NCBI RefSeq assembly: GCF_030272615.1
Contig: NC_081415.1
Span: forward strand, 378,435,892 to 378,499,891
Length of the DNA stretch: 64,000 nt
Direction of reading: 5' to 3'
Source: Cryptomeria japonica
Lineage: Eukaryota > Streptophyta > Pinopsida > Cupressales > Cupressaceae
A program made the position numbers and the translations under genes. This document shows positions 1 through 11,700 of this stretch, piece by piece (positions within the stretch are counted from its first letter, which is position 1; each line of letters begins with the position of its first letter). The notes under the pieces were generated by a model, which saw nothing but the letters and a program-made list of their open reading frames with translations, had not been told where the DNA came from and searched no databases.

Positions 1-1
1 G

Positions 2-1328
2 ATGGAAGAATTTAGAAGAATCACTACTGAAGAAGGAAGAAGAATCATTAACCAAGTAGGGGTCCTAATTCTACTTGAGTTGGATATTGCCGATGCAATG
101 GCCTTTGATGCCATTAGAAAATCAAAGTAGCAACCTTTCAATTATGAAGAAGAAGCTAGTTGGCATTAAAAGGATCTAAATCTGTGCAAGATTATGCCAC
201 ACTAGCCATTTGGTCATTGGAACAAGGTCCTAGAAGACCTGAAATTGGTGATATCAACCCTAATTTAAGGGGAAGCCTAATAGTTAAGAGAGTTGTAGAT
301 TCATCAAATGTGGAAGCTTCAAAGTTAGCTGTGGATGTGGCCAAATTGGCCCATTTGACCACTAAGAGAGAAGATATAGAGAAGCAAGAACTTATGAAGA
401 GGTTTGATCATATTTTTGGTGAATATAACAAGGTGCAACAAAGATGTATTGAGTTGCAGTCTAAGGTTCAACTTCTAGAATAGAAACAATTGGAAGCATT
501 AATTTTTGCCCCTATAACTACTTCAACACATTCAACATCAAGGTCTCCTCGTATTACCCTTGTTGATGCATCAATTCAATGTTCTACAATAGAGCCATTT
601 GTTGAAGAACCAACTAGGTCAACTGATCCAAGAAGGGCTCAACTATTGGAGAAGATCATAGAATTGGAGAATAAATTGAAAGAATCAAAGGATCAATCTA
701 CCTTCAAGCAAAGAGAAATATTTAGCTCTATCTTAACTCATTTAAATGAAAAAGTTGATAGTAAGTTGAATAGTTTTCATTCTCTATATTTTTTTTTGTT
801 TAATATTCAAGGTTTTGATCAGGATAAAGAGTTGGCAACACCTCTACTTACCAAATGGTTACCAAGGGAAAATGAGCTTAGACATCATGCTAAGAGGCCA
901 CGTACACTTCAGCCAACCTATTTGTTGGTAAGTCAATGCAAGAAGCTCAAATCCAACCAAAGAGCATAGAGAGAAAGATAAGAGAGTTGATGAGGAGTTT
1001 CAATGAGTTAAATGATACACTTCTGCCAGGGATTTTGGATGAGAATGGAGCTATCAAGACTTTGCAAGTATGGAAGGAAGAGGCAGAGAGAATCATCAAG
1101 ACTTAGGTGGAACTAATTTGTGAGGATTTGGATACAGATTTATTGGAGAGTAGTATGGATAATATTGTATGCATAGGGACATTCTTTGAGCCTTTTGAAA
1201 GAGAAGCAAATCAAGTGGTTGTAAAGTATACTCCATATAGGGCAAAAGTTGACAAGGTCATGAGTTTTAGGTGGCCATCTAATGAAGAATATAACAAATG
1301 GAGCAAGACATATTTGAACGAGGAATAA
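2..1328 (+). pseudogene. 3' part of uncharacterised coiled-coil protein gene (decayed)
   Basis: This is a broken coding region entering from the left edge. A readable frame starts at the edge (MEEFRRITTEEGRR), has a stop near 130, shifts frame near 160, and continues to 969 with one in-frame TAG at 481 (KVQLLE*KQLEAL). A further frameshift near 930 leads to a frame ending at 1328 (WSKTYLNEE), with another TAG at 1104. Conceptually joined, the reading is charged and heptad-like (LAHLTTKREDIEKQEL; LLEKIIELENKLKES), which suggests coiled coils. I recognise no catalytic motif and no named family. It may be the distal half of the same kind of gene whose proximal part lies at 51126-51789, but the two pieces do not overlap, so this cannot be shown here. 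I call it a pseudogene because of the two frameshifts and at least three stops. Confidence 0.55.
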
Positions 1329-2552
1329 AAACTGCAAACAATTAGCTGGCCAACTTATTGATGTGATAGTTTGGTAAATTGTTTCATCTTCTTGTAGTGG
1401 TTACCTTTTTGAACATGAGCAACAACAAGGTGGGCCCATATCAGGATCTTTTTGGCAATAACAAGGAAGACAGAGTGCATGAAGTGTTATGGTGAAGCGG
1501 TTAAAGAGATTTGATCTTGGTTGTGACATTCCTCAAAAAGAATATTTTGTAACAAGAATGATGTATGTCCAGTCATTTTGATGACAGGTGTCTCCTTTGG
1601 CCCAAAGCTTGTTTGCTCCCTTATTTGCTATAAAAGGGAATTCAAGGCCAAGAGATAGGGTTCTGATTCCAACTCTGTACCTAGTTTTCTAAATCAGTCA
1701 TAGGTTCCATTAGCAAGTTTTAGGTGCAAATGAGCAAAGTGTGAAGTCTTTTTGTAAAGCAAAATAGAATGAGTCTTATATCATATTTTGTGCAAGTTTT
1801 GAAGGACTAAATTGTATATTGTCTTATGATAGATATAGCATTTGAGTTAATGAAATAGAATCCAAACTTATTTCTCTCCATTGTATGATTCTACTATCTT
1901 TTGAATGAAATATAATCAAGGGTTTCTTTCATTCATTGCATTGTTGGGATGCATGTGATTTATGTTTATGATGTGATCTAAGGGGTCACTTAAATGAGAG
2001 TGGTAGGGATTTTTCAGGGATTTTGATAAGTGGTTCGAGTTTGGGTCATAGTAGAGATATATTGTAATGCAATATATTCTTAGTTCAACATGCTATTAGA
2101 TAAATTTTGCTATAAATTCATCTTACATTTTATGAATCTGACTCCCCAATGGAATAAGCCACTGGTTATAGCTTGTCTTAGTCTTTATAGTCAGTTATGT
2201 GCTTCGTTCATCTATATTTGCTATAAATTGTTGATTATCAAAATATATTTTATTTCATGTCTATTATTATATTTTTTTTCCATCTAATGCTCCAATAGGT
2301 TGAGGATCACTGAAGAATTTTCCATTCTTAAGCATTCTCCCTTTTGTTGAGCCTGTATATGAGATTATCTGCTTTGTTTTAGTGCAATTTGTGAGTATGG
2401 CGCAAAGATCATAAATTCACTAAGGGATCACCCTCTCCGGTCTTGTAGAGCCCAATGTGTAGAAGGTCCATTGAGTCCTTGTCAGTTGGTCCAAGTTCTA
2501 GAGAATATTGATAATTGGTGTTGGCTTCTCCATAGACATTTGAAGAATCAAC
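1329..2552. other. Non-coding spacer, possible old LTR
   Basis: No coding frame of substance is visible. A TATA-like GCTATAAAAGGG lies at about 1629-1640 in a stretch that reads like an LTR promoter or an old 3' flank, but I could not find LTR ends or a second copy in the window. The last 150 bases may hold a heavily decayed upstream part of the Copia fragment that follows. Confidence 0.3.
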
Positions 2553-3170
2553 TTGGTTTCTACCTTTTATAGTGTAAACCCTTTGGGGAGCCAACATGAA
2601 CCACATGAGATTCATTGGAAAGAAGCCAAACACATCTTGCACTACATCCAGGGTACACATAATTATAGGATTCACTATGCAACAAGAATAGGACTTCACT
2701 TGGTTGTTTGCACAAACTCCAATTGGGCTAGTGATCTTGATGATCATAAGTCTACTTCAAGTTAAAGCTTCCATCTTGGTTTGGGCCCCATTTGTTGGTA
2801 GAGAACGAAGCAACATGCTATTTCTCTCTCTTTGACTAAGGCAGAGTATCGGGGGGCTATTAACACAATGATTGAGGCTATTTGACTTTAGCATATTCTC
2901 ACAGAGTTTGGGTTCACCACTCCATGACTGACATTTCTTCATTGCGACAATCAAAGTGCTATTGCAATATTGAAGAATCTAGTCCAACATTAGTGGACCA
3001 AACACATCAGGATTCATATGCACTACCTCAGGAACTAATTCAGGAGCAAGTCATTGATTTGCAGTATTGTCCTACAACAGAGCAGGTTGCGAACATATTC
3101 ACCAAACCCTTCACTAAGAGTAAGTATCAATAGTTGCAATCTCTCTTAGGGGTGTGGGAAATTTGATTAG
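2553..3170 (+). pseudogene. Copia RNase H domain fragment
   Basis: This is the C-terminal end of a Ty1/Copia polyprotein. The plus-strand reading gives the usual order for this domain: a segment like HWKEAKHILHYIQGT, then the DxDWA-type box decayed to TNSNWASDLDDHKSTSS, then a frameshift, then SLTKAEYRGA (normally AEYxA), and finally a tail QYCPTTEQVANIFTKPF. The last phrase is the typical end of Copia RNase H. At least one frameshift and several substitutions break it, including loss of the first catalytic Asp context (NSN for DSD). Reverse transcriptase and everything upstream are absent or unrecognisable, so only the 3' end of the element is left. It is followed by a polypurine tract and an LTR in the expected order. 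Confidence 0.85.
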
Positions 3171-3446
3171 GGGGGTCAGCTAACTTCTCCTTCCTCTCTT
3201 ATGGAGGGTAATTTTCCTCTTTGAGTTCTTGTCCTTCTACTTTGAGGGTTTCTTTTGTATATAGTTTTCATCTCTCTTTTGGGAGCAATTTTTCCCACTA
3301 GGTTTTCTCCCTTTCTCTATTTGTGAGAGATTGCATTGCATAGGTTTTCTTGCATTTGCATTTGTACATGAGTACCTATCATTCCCTTGTAGTTGGGACC
3401 CATCTTGCATTGTTAACTTGAGTCTACATTCCCGTAAGTTGTACTT

Positions 3447-3454
3447 AAGGGGGG
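3447..3454 (+). other. Polypurine tract of the left Copia element
   Basis: AAGGGGGG directly precedes TGTTGG, the LTR start, as expected for the plus-strand primer site of a Copia element. Confidence 0.8.
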
Positions 3455-3888
3455 TGTTGGTGTAATTATATCTCATAATTACACTTTACTTAGGTCGACT
3501 TAGGATAAGGCATCTCATAGTAGTTTGGATATGATACACTTAAGGAAGTGTGCACATAGGGATGATGTATGTAGGCGAAATTCCACTTTTTGTGGTCTTA
3601 TCTTTTTGTTACATTCCACCTTCGGTGGGTGATCCACCTCTTGTGGAATATTTTATTATTTCTCCTACCTACTCCTACCTACCCTTGTTTCTCATTGAGC
3701 CACATGTCATGATTGTGTGCTCACATATCGATATGACATTTCCTTTATAAGTAGGCTCATCTTCTTTGTATTGGTTAATCCAGTTGATTATATTTGCATA
3801 TTGATGAGAATACAGTTCATTCTTGTCAAACTTTTGTCTCTCTTATTTGTTCTATTCTTTGTGTCCTTGATCTTGGAAAAATCTCACA
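3455..3888 (+). repeat. 3' LTR of left Copia element
   Basis: It begins TGTTGGTGTAATTATATC right after the polypurine tract and ends TCTCACA, so the ends are TG...CA and the length is 434 bp. The next five bases (3889-3893, GGAAT) look like a target-site copy. The following DNA resumes element A's LTR, whose intact copy at 18130-18140 reads GGCAT at the matching place. The upstream LTR and the left target-site copy are not visible in the window. Confidence 0.75.
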
Positions 3889-3893
3889 GGAAT

Positions 3894-3948
3894 GAATTAA
3901 ATAGCATGTATTAAATTAATTTTCTCAAGCTAATTTTAAGTGTATACA
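3894..3948 (-). repeat. Element A 3' LTR remnant
   Basis: These 55 bases match 18141-18195 closely (AAATAGCATGTATT then AATTTTCTCAAGC). Read on the minus strand they begin TGTATACACTTAAAATTAGC, so they are the first 55 bases of A's LTR. The rest is displaced by the Copia LTR at 3888. The match identifies the two ends of element A. Confidence 0.8.
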
Positions 3949-3962
3949 TTTTTCTCCTTTTT
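3949..3962 (-). other. Element A polypurine tract
   Basis: On the minus strand AAAAAGGAGAAAAA abuts the LTR start TGTATACAC, as required for plus-strand priming. Confidence 0.75.
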
Positions 3963-4223
3963 GAAATAATGTGTTTTTGACATGTTGTTTCAAAGAAAAA
4001 TTCAATTTTTGATTACGTATGGATGTTGATGGATGCCCCCTTGGGAGATCAATTGGATTTTTTTTTTTTTTTTTCATTTTTTAAATTTTTAAATTTTTAA
4101 AAATTAATTTCTTGATAAAATGATTTGATTATTTGAAAATAGATGCAAATTTGATCACACAATCAACATAGGATTCCCCACACATCCAATATGGTGGCAC
4201 ACTCCTCTCACTTCCACATCAGC

Positions 4224-4230
4224 TATATAA
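4224..4230 (+). promoter_or_regulatory. TATA box of antisense PMD gene in element A
   Basis: CTATATAAG is 91 bases upstream of the ATG at 4315. The equivalent gene of element T has GGCTATATATG 80 bases upstream of its ATG, so position and sequence are conserved between two elements. The gene therefore seems to have its own promoter close to the 3' LTR, reading into the element. Confidence 0.65.
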
Positions 4231-4389
4231 GACACTGGGTTTAGTTTTTCCTCTCATTTGCACATTTTTCTTTTAGTGATTTGAGCATTTGAGAGAAAAG
4301 GAGTTTGAAGCAATATGGCACCACCTTACCACAAACATCGATTCGAGCAGGTTGGTCGATTCGAGCAACCAACAGAGTATGGACCTATG

Positions 4390-5036
4390 ATGAGTGAATT
4401 TTCCAACCTCTTGTGATTGTTCATTAGATTTGATTTTATAGGATTTAATCAATTTGTTAATGTGTGTGATTGATTTTGAATTTTTTTTTGGTTTTTTCTT
4501 ATTTTGGCACATTTGAAATCTTTTTGTGCTTTTGACATTTCTTTTGGCACTTTTGATGTGTATAGTTGCCCATTTGATTCATTTTTTAGTGCTTTTGATG
4601 ACTATTTTGGCGTATATAATGACTTTTTAGTGCATTTAAAACAGATTGTTGTTTTCTTTTTGTAGATTATATTTTCAAGTTCTTGATTAATTCAATGATT
4701 TGGTATGATTGAATGATTGATTGAGTTTGATTGACCTCATGATTGATGAGAATCAATGATATAAACTCAAAGATTGACGATTGATAGAATTGATCATTTG
4801 TGTGACCTCATGATTGATGAGCATAATTGATAGGCACTTAAAGAGATTGATTAAAATCTCAAGTGAGTTGATAGGATAATTGATTGATTGATGAGATTGA
4901 TTGATTGTGCAACCTCATGATTGATGAGTGTCACAAATAGGTTCTCAAATAGATTGATTAAAATCACAAGTGAGAAGATAAGATAATTGATTGGTGAGTT
5001 TGATTGATTTGATAGATAATTGACATTTTGTTGATA
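4390..5036 (+). other. Presumed intron of element A PMD gene, holding tandem repeats
   Basis: This stretch lies between the 25-codon exon 1 and the first PMD-coding sequence and corresponds to the 464-base intron of element T. It holds a 21-bp array (4512-4640) and a GATTGATGAG-rich zone (4690-5030) in which CCTCATGATTGATGAG recurs at 4735, 4806 and 4913. The exact acceptor could not be chosen. Confidence 0.5.
4512..4640 (+). repeat. 21-bp degenerate tandem array (intron copy)
   Basis: Units begin at 4512, 4531, 4552, 4573, 4594 and 4615, so the spacing is 21 after the first step. A typical unit reads TTTGATTCATTTTTTAGTGCT. Its reverse complement resembles the unit of the leader arrays at 15767-16032 and 17055-17222, so the same family is present in inverted orientation at the two ends of element A. 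Confidence 0.7.
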
Positions 5037-6890
5037 TCATGTTGCGGGAGGATGTAGATGTGTTGATGTCTCAGGATCAATTCTCGAAGACATCTTTTGT
5101 TGAGACCAAATTTCACTGATACAAATAGAGTTGTGATTGCATCCTGTGGATTATCGCATAGTTTGTATATGCCCGAGTATAGGATGAATAGAGGATTGTT
5201 GACTATAACACTTGAGGATGTGTATAGGATTATTCATATCCCCTTCAATGGAAAATTAGTTTAGTATGATCATCATGAGATGGGGGGAAGATTCTTTGAG
5301 GAGGGTCTTTGGAGATGATGAGATGGATAGGCTTGATGTTATTTGGGAGTACATGGTGGAGTTTTATGAGCCTTTTCCATCTATAATGGCTCATTTGGTA
5401 GGAGAATTCTTATGTCCTAATAGGAGCTCTCATGGATTGGTGGTGGGTGGGGCCATATTTTGGAGATTATGGTGGCACATGGTACTTGTTATACATGGGG
5501 AGTTTTAATGTTGGCCCACCTTTATCATGATTTACATTAGGTAGTGTATGATGAGGCAACCAGTCTATCAACAAGAGTCATATTATTACAGATATGGGCC
5601 TGGGAACATATAGCGATGACATGCCCAGTTACATTTTGATCACAACCACCCAAACATACTTACATTCATGCATATGGTGGTATGGTTTCCCAACCTATGT
5701 TAGAGAAACTAGAGTATTGGAGATGAGTTTTGGATGATTTGGATAGTGTGACATGGAGACCTTATCTTGATTGCGAGGTCTGCCAGGAGGATTCTATAGA
5801 GGTACCACATCTTTGTTAGTCCCAGTATCTGATTGGCCAGACACCCTACATTGTTGAGAAATTTATTTTAACTCATGTGTAGAGGTAGTATGGTCAGACC
5901 CAGGGTATGCCTCAGGGTTCTACCATGTATACCTAAACACACAAGGACATAATAGATTGGGGTCCTTCCTTGTCTTTTGGGGCAGCTAGAGAAGAGCTTT
6001 ATGCACTCCCCTATTCATCTTGGGATATGAGACTAGATATTTCAAATGGGGGCATGACACCACAGTATTCTCAGTATCAGGTAGAGCATCTATTTCCTAG
6101 GTTGATCGGTCTAGGAGAGTCGATACCTATATTAGAGGAGGTTGATGATGAGGAAAGACCTTGATAGAGGGGGTGGAGATGGAGATCATGAGATGGAAGT
6201 GGTCGAGGTAGGCGGAGAGTGGAGGTAGGGATTGGGAGAGGAGATGTCGGGAGAGGTATGGGGAGAGGAGATGCTAGGAGAGGTGGTGAGGGTAGTGGTG
6301 GTGAGGAGGTAGGTGGGGATGAGGAGGATGATCAATAGATATTAGTTCAGAGGATGAGGTCATATAGGCCCCCAATATAGTTCATGATGTGCCAGTACAA
6401 GTAGCTCAAGATCCTCAGCAATCCAAGATACAGTTAGGACCACAACAACTGACAGTTTAGATTATAGTGCCACCATAGCAGTAGAAGACACAAATAGATA
6501 GATTATAGAGTATTGTTCAATAGATACAAAGACAGGCTGGACAACTACATGTATATATTGCTCAACTATAGGCTACGAGATACAATTTTGGAGAGCTATG
6601 ATCATGTCGAGGCCACCACAGATAGATTAGAGAGGACCGTTGTTGGGACCATTACTACAGAGACCATTTGAGAGATCCAATACTTAGCCAAGGATGCTGA
6701 GTATAACTGAAATTTATATGAGGATATCGTTCCTATTGGTTAGCATGCCAATCATTATGAAAATATTGCTAAGACTAGATTTAGATGGAGTCAGTCATGC
6801 ACAGAGAGCATGGGTGTTAGCGGTCCACCTTGTAAGGATCCATCAAGAAGAGATCCAAATGTTGGTCCATTCAAGGGAGTAGTAGGAGGT

Positions 6891-8563
6891 TGAGCTAGGC
6901 CAACAATGTTTGGAGGGAGTACAACCTAGATCTATGTGCTTTGTTTTGGATGTATACATTCTCTTGTAGAGACTTGATGATTCATTTTGACTTGAGATGT
7001 GTCTCTCTTATATATATGACATCGCTGTACACTTGGACATTGATTATTGTTTTACCATATGATATGTAGCAGGTGGTTGGATGCATTCTATGTGTTACAT
7101 GATTTATGCTTTATTTATATGAGAGATGGATGCATGTGACTTCTTCTCTATATGCTTAGATGTTTATATGAAGATGTGATATGCCTATTTTATTGAGATG
7201 TATGCATGTGGTTTTCTTCTAATATGGTTATATAATGATTATATGAGACATGTGATGATGATTCTTATTTACATATGATTATGAAATGTGATGATGAAAT
7301 TTATGCATGGTTATGATTATGCATTGGTATTTATGTATGGATGATGATGATGATGCTTGTTGTGAATATTTCATATGATGCTTATGCTTATGTGATGATG
7401 TGATATGCCTATATGATGATGTATGAAATTTACCTATATGCGATTTATGCAATGATGCAATCATCCCATGCACTTGTGATTGTATTAAATGTGATGATGA
7501 ACTTATGTTAATTAACGAATGTGACAAAAATGAAATGTATTGTGCAATAATCAAATGAATGATTATGAATGCAATTAATTAGAATGTAGCTAAATGTAAT
7601 GATATGATGAAAATGTTTTTGTTAATACCAAGTGTACTCAATCATTGATAAGAAAGATAATGACCTGAAGGATAAAGAACTTAGGATATCAAGCCATGGA
7701 AAATCTATTTAATCATATGCAATGTGAATGTGAAGTCATATGATCAATGCAAACCTGATAATGCATGAAACAAAGCCATTCTTTTGGTTATCCCACTGTG
7801 CTTTTTATCATCTTTGAGATTTTAAAATGTTGGAAGATATTATAAAAATCTAGGTATAATTTAACCATGATGACCTAATTACTTCTTACATGGGTTTTGA
7901 TTTTGAAAGTCTGACAAGCATCTAGGTATGATTAACTGAGATGACCTAAGTATTGCTTGCATTAAACAAAAAAGAGTTAATTCTTTTCATATGTAAACTG
8001 GAAAGGTCCTCAATGATCCTTTTTTTTATCACATCCTTGGACCCATTCACATATGTCTAAAGATCAACTCACAAAAATTAGACAAAGAAAATATCATGTC
8101 CCATCCTTGCTCCTCTAGTCGATGACATACTTGAGTTTCTTAGGAAACGTGATAACAAAAATCAAGATACCACAGATGAACAATTCATGCTTATTTATGT
8201 CAGTTGTCAGATAAAATCATCCTATTAGTTGATTTTAATTTTGATTTTGCTTTAACACATGCATTCAAAGTTTGTTTTAATATTCATCATTGATTTTCAT
8301 GATCTTTTATTATGGACATATACAATGATCACCAAGTCATGGCGAGATGCTACTTGCAATGCTTGAATATTTACACAATGCTTTACTATGAATATATATA
8401 AAGATGACAAAATGTGGATGCATGAAAATGTACCATTAGATGGAAGAGTTGATCTATCATAAATAGCACCTGTTTCCAGGTTTCCACCACTTTCTTTTAT
8501 TGCACCTTTTGATATTTTATGATTTTTTTTATTTTTTTATTTTTAATCCATGCATTAGATTAC
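6891..8563. other. Spacer between PMD gene and pol of element A
   Basis: AT-rich DNA lying between two convergent genes. The first part (about 7080-7560) is dense in ATG, GATGAT and TTATG words of low complexity. The rest shows no convincing frame or repeat. It should contain the 3' ends of both transcripts, but I cannot place poly(A) sites. Confidence 0.5.
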
Positions 8564-9720
8564 TTAAGTGTATAAATTCTTGAGGTGTATTCTATTTATA
8601 GTTTCTTCAAATAGATCCCCTTCAGGTGTAGACAACTAAAATGTCCTAGATCCATATGCAAATATGATAACAAAAGGACCTAGCCAATTAGACTCAAATT
8701 TTCCCTTCTTTTCTCGATCCTGTTGATTGTGAGGACTCTCCTTTAGTACCAGATCAACAACCTGAAACATATAAGGCTTTATTTTATAGTTATAGATTCT
8801 TGAAATCCTTTGTTGATAAGATTTTAGGTGATCCAAAACATACTAATGATGTTCATCTAGCAACTCCAACTCTTGTAGTTTAGCTACCTGATACTCTTCA
8901 TTTGGGATGAGTCCTTTCAATGATAATTGGAGTAAAGGTAGTTTGACCTCAATGGGTAAGATGGATTTTGATTCATATATAAGGGCATATGGTGTAGATC
9001 AAGTAGGTGTGCAGATGATAGTACAATATTCCCATAAGGTAGGGTTTAGCTGGATGTATCAATCGTGGCTAGCATTGTTGACTATTTTCTTTAGGATTTT
9101 TAGAATGGTCTTGTTTGAGGATTCTTCTTGGTCATTCCCTTGGGGATTGTAAGTGTAGAGAATCGGTGTTGGATATGGAATCTATCACAAAGTTCTTGCA
9201 CATCTTGGTTTTTAAAGAGTCTACCATTATCTATGACAATGGAGATAGGAATTCCATAACGACAAATAATGTAATTCAAGATGAAAGAGGCAATTTGTTT
9301 ACCGATGACTATGGTTAATGGGACAACTTCAATCCACTTTGTAAAATACTCAGTGGTTGTGATAATGAATTTATGGCCATTAGAGGAAGAATTATGAATC
9401 TTACCCACGAGGTCAAGGTCCCATTGACAAAAAGGCCATGTAGATGTCAGTGGTTGCAGCTCCTATACAAGTGCATGTATGAGGTTTTCATGAACTTGAC
9501 ACTTATTGTACTTTCTAGCAAACTGAAAAGAATCTTTATCCATGCTTGGCCAATAGTATCCCATTAGTATGAGATTCTTAGCTAGAGTATGACTACTTGA
9601 ATGAGTACCACAAATACCCTCAAGAACTTCTCTTAAGGTAGTTTCAGATTCATCACGTTCAAAACATCTAAGGAGAGTACCATCAAGACCTTGTCGATAA
9701 AGTGTATCAACTATTAGGGT
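8564..9720 (-). pseudogene. Integrase domain of element A
   Basis: On the minus strand the zinc-binding part reads GICGTHSS ... YYWPSM ... KYNKCQVH, with the first Cys of the second pair lost. The catalytic core shows all three acidic residues in context: QWDLDLVGKI, VIDNGRLFKN and GNDQEESSNK (normally near GNGQAEASNK). It ends with a C-terminal part like KGKFESNWLGPF and a stop at 8564-8566 after HLKNLYT. Several frameshifts and an in-frame TAG separate these pieces, so no integrase can be made. No chromodomain is visible, which fits the Tat lineage. The match to the integrase of element T (34640-35771) runs over the whole length. Confidence 0.85.
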
Positions 9721-9837
9721 GTAGCAGGCTGTTTGATGAATAACATTTCATTTTTGGTTTTAGGATAGATGGGGTGGAAGGGTAATTCTCTTTTAGATTT
9801 ATATATATCATCCCATAGTTTGAGGAATCAATACCAA

Positions 9838-10464
9838 CTAGATTGCAAACAATTTAGGAATCGGGGTTGTTATATGTAGGAGTAAACAATTGTTCCACCA
9901 CGAATTCGTAACGATTTTACTTTTTAGGAATTTACAAAAGTGAATCAATAGTTGCCATGGCATCTGCAACTTTGTTGTATAATCTTGGGATTTATTCAAA
10001 CTTAATCTCAACAAAGGATTCCTTGAAGTCATCTACCATTCTCTTGTATGGCATCAGCTTGTCATCTTTTGTTTGATATTCATCATTTAGTTGGTTGATG
10101 ACTAGTTAAGAGTCTCCATAGACTTTCAATTTTATGAGTTTCCATTCTACTGCTACCTTGATACCAGTGACTAATGCTTCATATTTGGCCACATTATTTA
10201 TACAAGGGAACATCACCCTATAAGCTTTTGGAATTGTGTGTCCTTGAGGAGTAAAAAATAAGATTCCAAACATGACTCATGTTCAGTGTAAGATCCATCA
10301 AAGTATAGTTTCCAGGGGTGTGTTGTAATTGTAAGAACATCTACATCAAGGAATTCAATGTAAATAGGATGATCATCTTGTAATGGTTCTTCAGATAATT
10401 GATCTGTGATTATTTGATCTTTGATTTCTCTTCTATCCACATATTCAATGTCAAATTCACTCAA
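9838..10464 (-). pseudogene. Second (archaeal-type) RNase H of element A
   Basis: After the end of the first RNase H, near FDIEYVDRREIK, the minus strand reads HPWKLYFDGSYTEHES, the usual start of the additional RNase H found in Tat-lineage elements. Its first catalytic Asp is intact here. A frameshift follows, then a segment like NNVAKYEAL and a GDS box, ending near NKVADAMAT. This duplicated RNase H is the main reason for the lineage call. Frameshifts make it non-functional. Confidence 0.75.
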
Positions 10465-11700
10465 TATCTTTACCCATTTTGATAGTCTCTTGTTAATGTG
10501 GCTTTGTTGAGAAGATATTTTAGTGCATCTATCTTGGATATTAGCTTGGAGATATGTGTCAACATATAGTGCTGCAATTTATGAGAAGCAAACACCATTG
10601 CTAAACAATCTCTTTCAATGAATGTTTAATTAAGTTCATAGCCACTTAGCATCATGCTGATATAGTAAATAGCCCTTTCTTTTCTTGTAAAATCTTTTTG
10701 TGCTAAAAGAGCTCCTAAAGATACCTCGGTAGCTTCTATGTAGAGTAAAAGTGGCTTTCCTTCTATTGGTGACATCAATATATGTGGATTCATCAAATAT
10801 TGTTTCAGTTGACTAATGGCTTCTACACATTTTTCATCCCACTTGAAAGGAACATTCTTATGTAACAAATGAGTAAAAGGGTGACATCTGTGAGCCAGTT
10901 GTGAGATGAATCTTTGGATAGATTGTAGTCTTCCTTGTAGAGATCTTAGTTGACTAATGTTCCTAGGAGTTGACATTTCCATGATTGGTTGAACCTTCAT
11001 TGAATCTACTTCTATGCACTTAGCTGAAACTATGTATCCCAAGAGTTCTAGATCTGACTCCAAACACATACTTTTTTGGATTGAGTCACACATTGAACTT
11101 TTATAAATGTTGAAATATCTTATCTAATATATTTATATTTCCCTCCCTGGTGAAGGATTTTGCTAGTAGGTCATCTACATAGTCCCCCATGAATGTGTGC
11201 ATCATGTCATGGAAAATTGTAGTCATTGAATGTTGATAAGTTGCACCTACATTTTTTAATCCAAATGGCATGACATTCCAACAATATGTACCCCAAGGGA
11301 ATGTGAAAGTTGTTATATCTTGATCTTCTAGTGCTATCTTGATTTGATTGTATCCTGGAAAACAATCCATGAGTGATAGCATATAATAGCTTACTATTAA
11401 ATCTACAATGATGTCTCTATGTTGGGAAAAGGAAAGTCATCCTTTGGATAGGCCTTGTTGAGATCCCTAAAATATATATGTACTCTAATGCTCTTATCTG
11501 GTTTAGACGTAGGTACAATGTTTGATATTTATTTTGCATATTCAATTGGTCAGATGAATCCCACATCTAATAGTTTCTTCAATTCCACTTTCACTAGTAG
11601 AGCTATGTGCATATGCATCTTTCTTAGTTTTTTATTTACTAGTTTTATTCCAGGAGCTATGGATAAGTGATGCATTATCAAATCAGGATCCAGTCCTAGC
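10465..11700 (-). pseudogene. Reverse transcriptase and first RNase H of element A
   Basis: The minus strand starts with APGIKLVKKKLRKMH and continues through an RDLNKAYPKDDFP segment, SLMDCFPGYNQIKIA, WNVMPFGLKNVGATYQ and the catalytic box GDYVDDLLAKS (near 11180). The connection reads LGYIVSAKCIEVD and SQLRSLQGRLQSIQRF. RNase H follows with LLLYIEATEVSLGALL, where the first catalytic Asp is replaced by Glu. There are stops near 11600 and 11101 and a break near 10625. The YVDD box and the order are those of Gypsy polyproteins, and each block has a counterpart in element T. Confidence 0.88.

Larger units (their letters stand above)
4315..6890 (+). pseudogene. Antisense plant-mobile-domain (PMD) gene of element A
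   Basis: The gene runs opposite to A's gag-pol. Exon 1 (4315-4389) is 25 codons starting MAPPYHKHRFEQ. The donor position holds ATGAGT, where element T has GTAAGT at the same codon, so splicing here is probably lost. Exon 2 begins somewhere near 5040 and carries PMD hallmarks: LLTITLEDVYRIIHIPF (about 5194-5244), LLQIWAWEHIA (about 5586-5618), TWRPYLDCEV (about 5750), YIVEKFIL then RQYGQTQGMPQGS, and a readable stretch to 6164 (LFPRLIGLGES). A Gly-Arg run follows (about 6210-6300), then a Gln-rich coiled-coil-like tail (about 6450-6600). Many stops and frameshifts make it a pseudogene. PMD proteins of plants include MAIN and MAIL1, linked to silencing and genome maintenance; related domains occur in transposons. 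The role inside this element is unknown. Confidence 0.75.

Noticed and set aside
4315-6890. PMD region as a cellular MAIN/MAIL-type gene
   Set aside because: It lies between pol and the 3' LTR of element A in antisense, and an equivalent gene occupies the same place in element T, so it belongs to the element.
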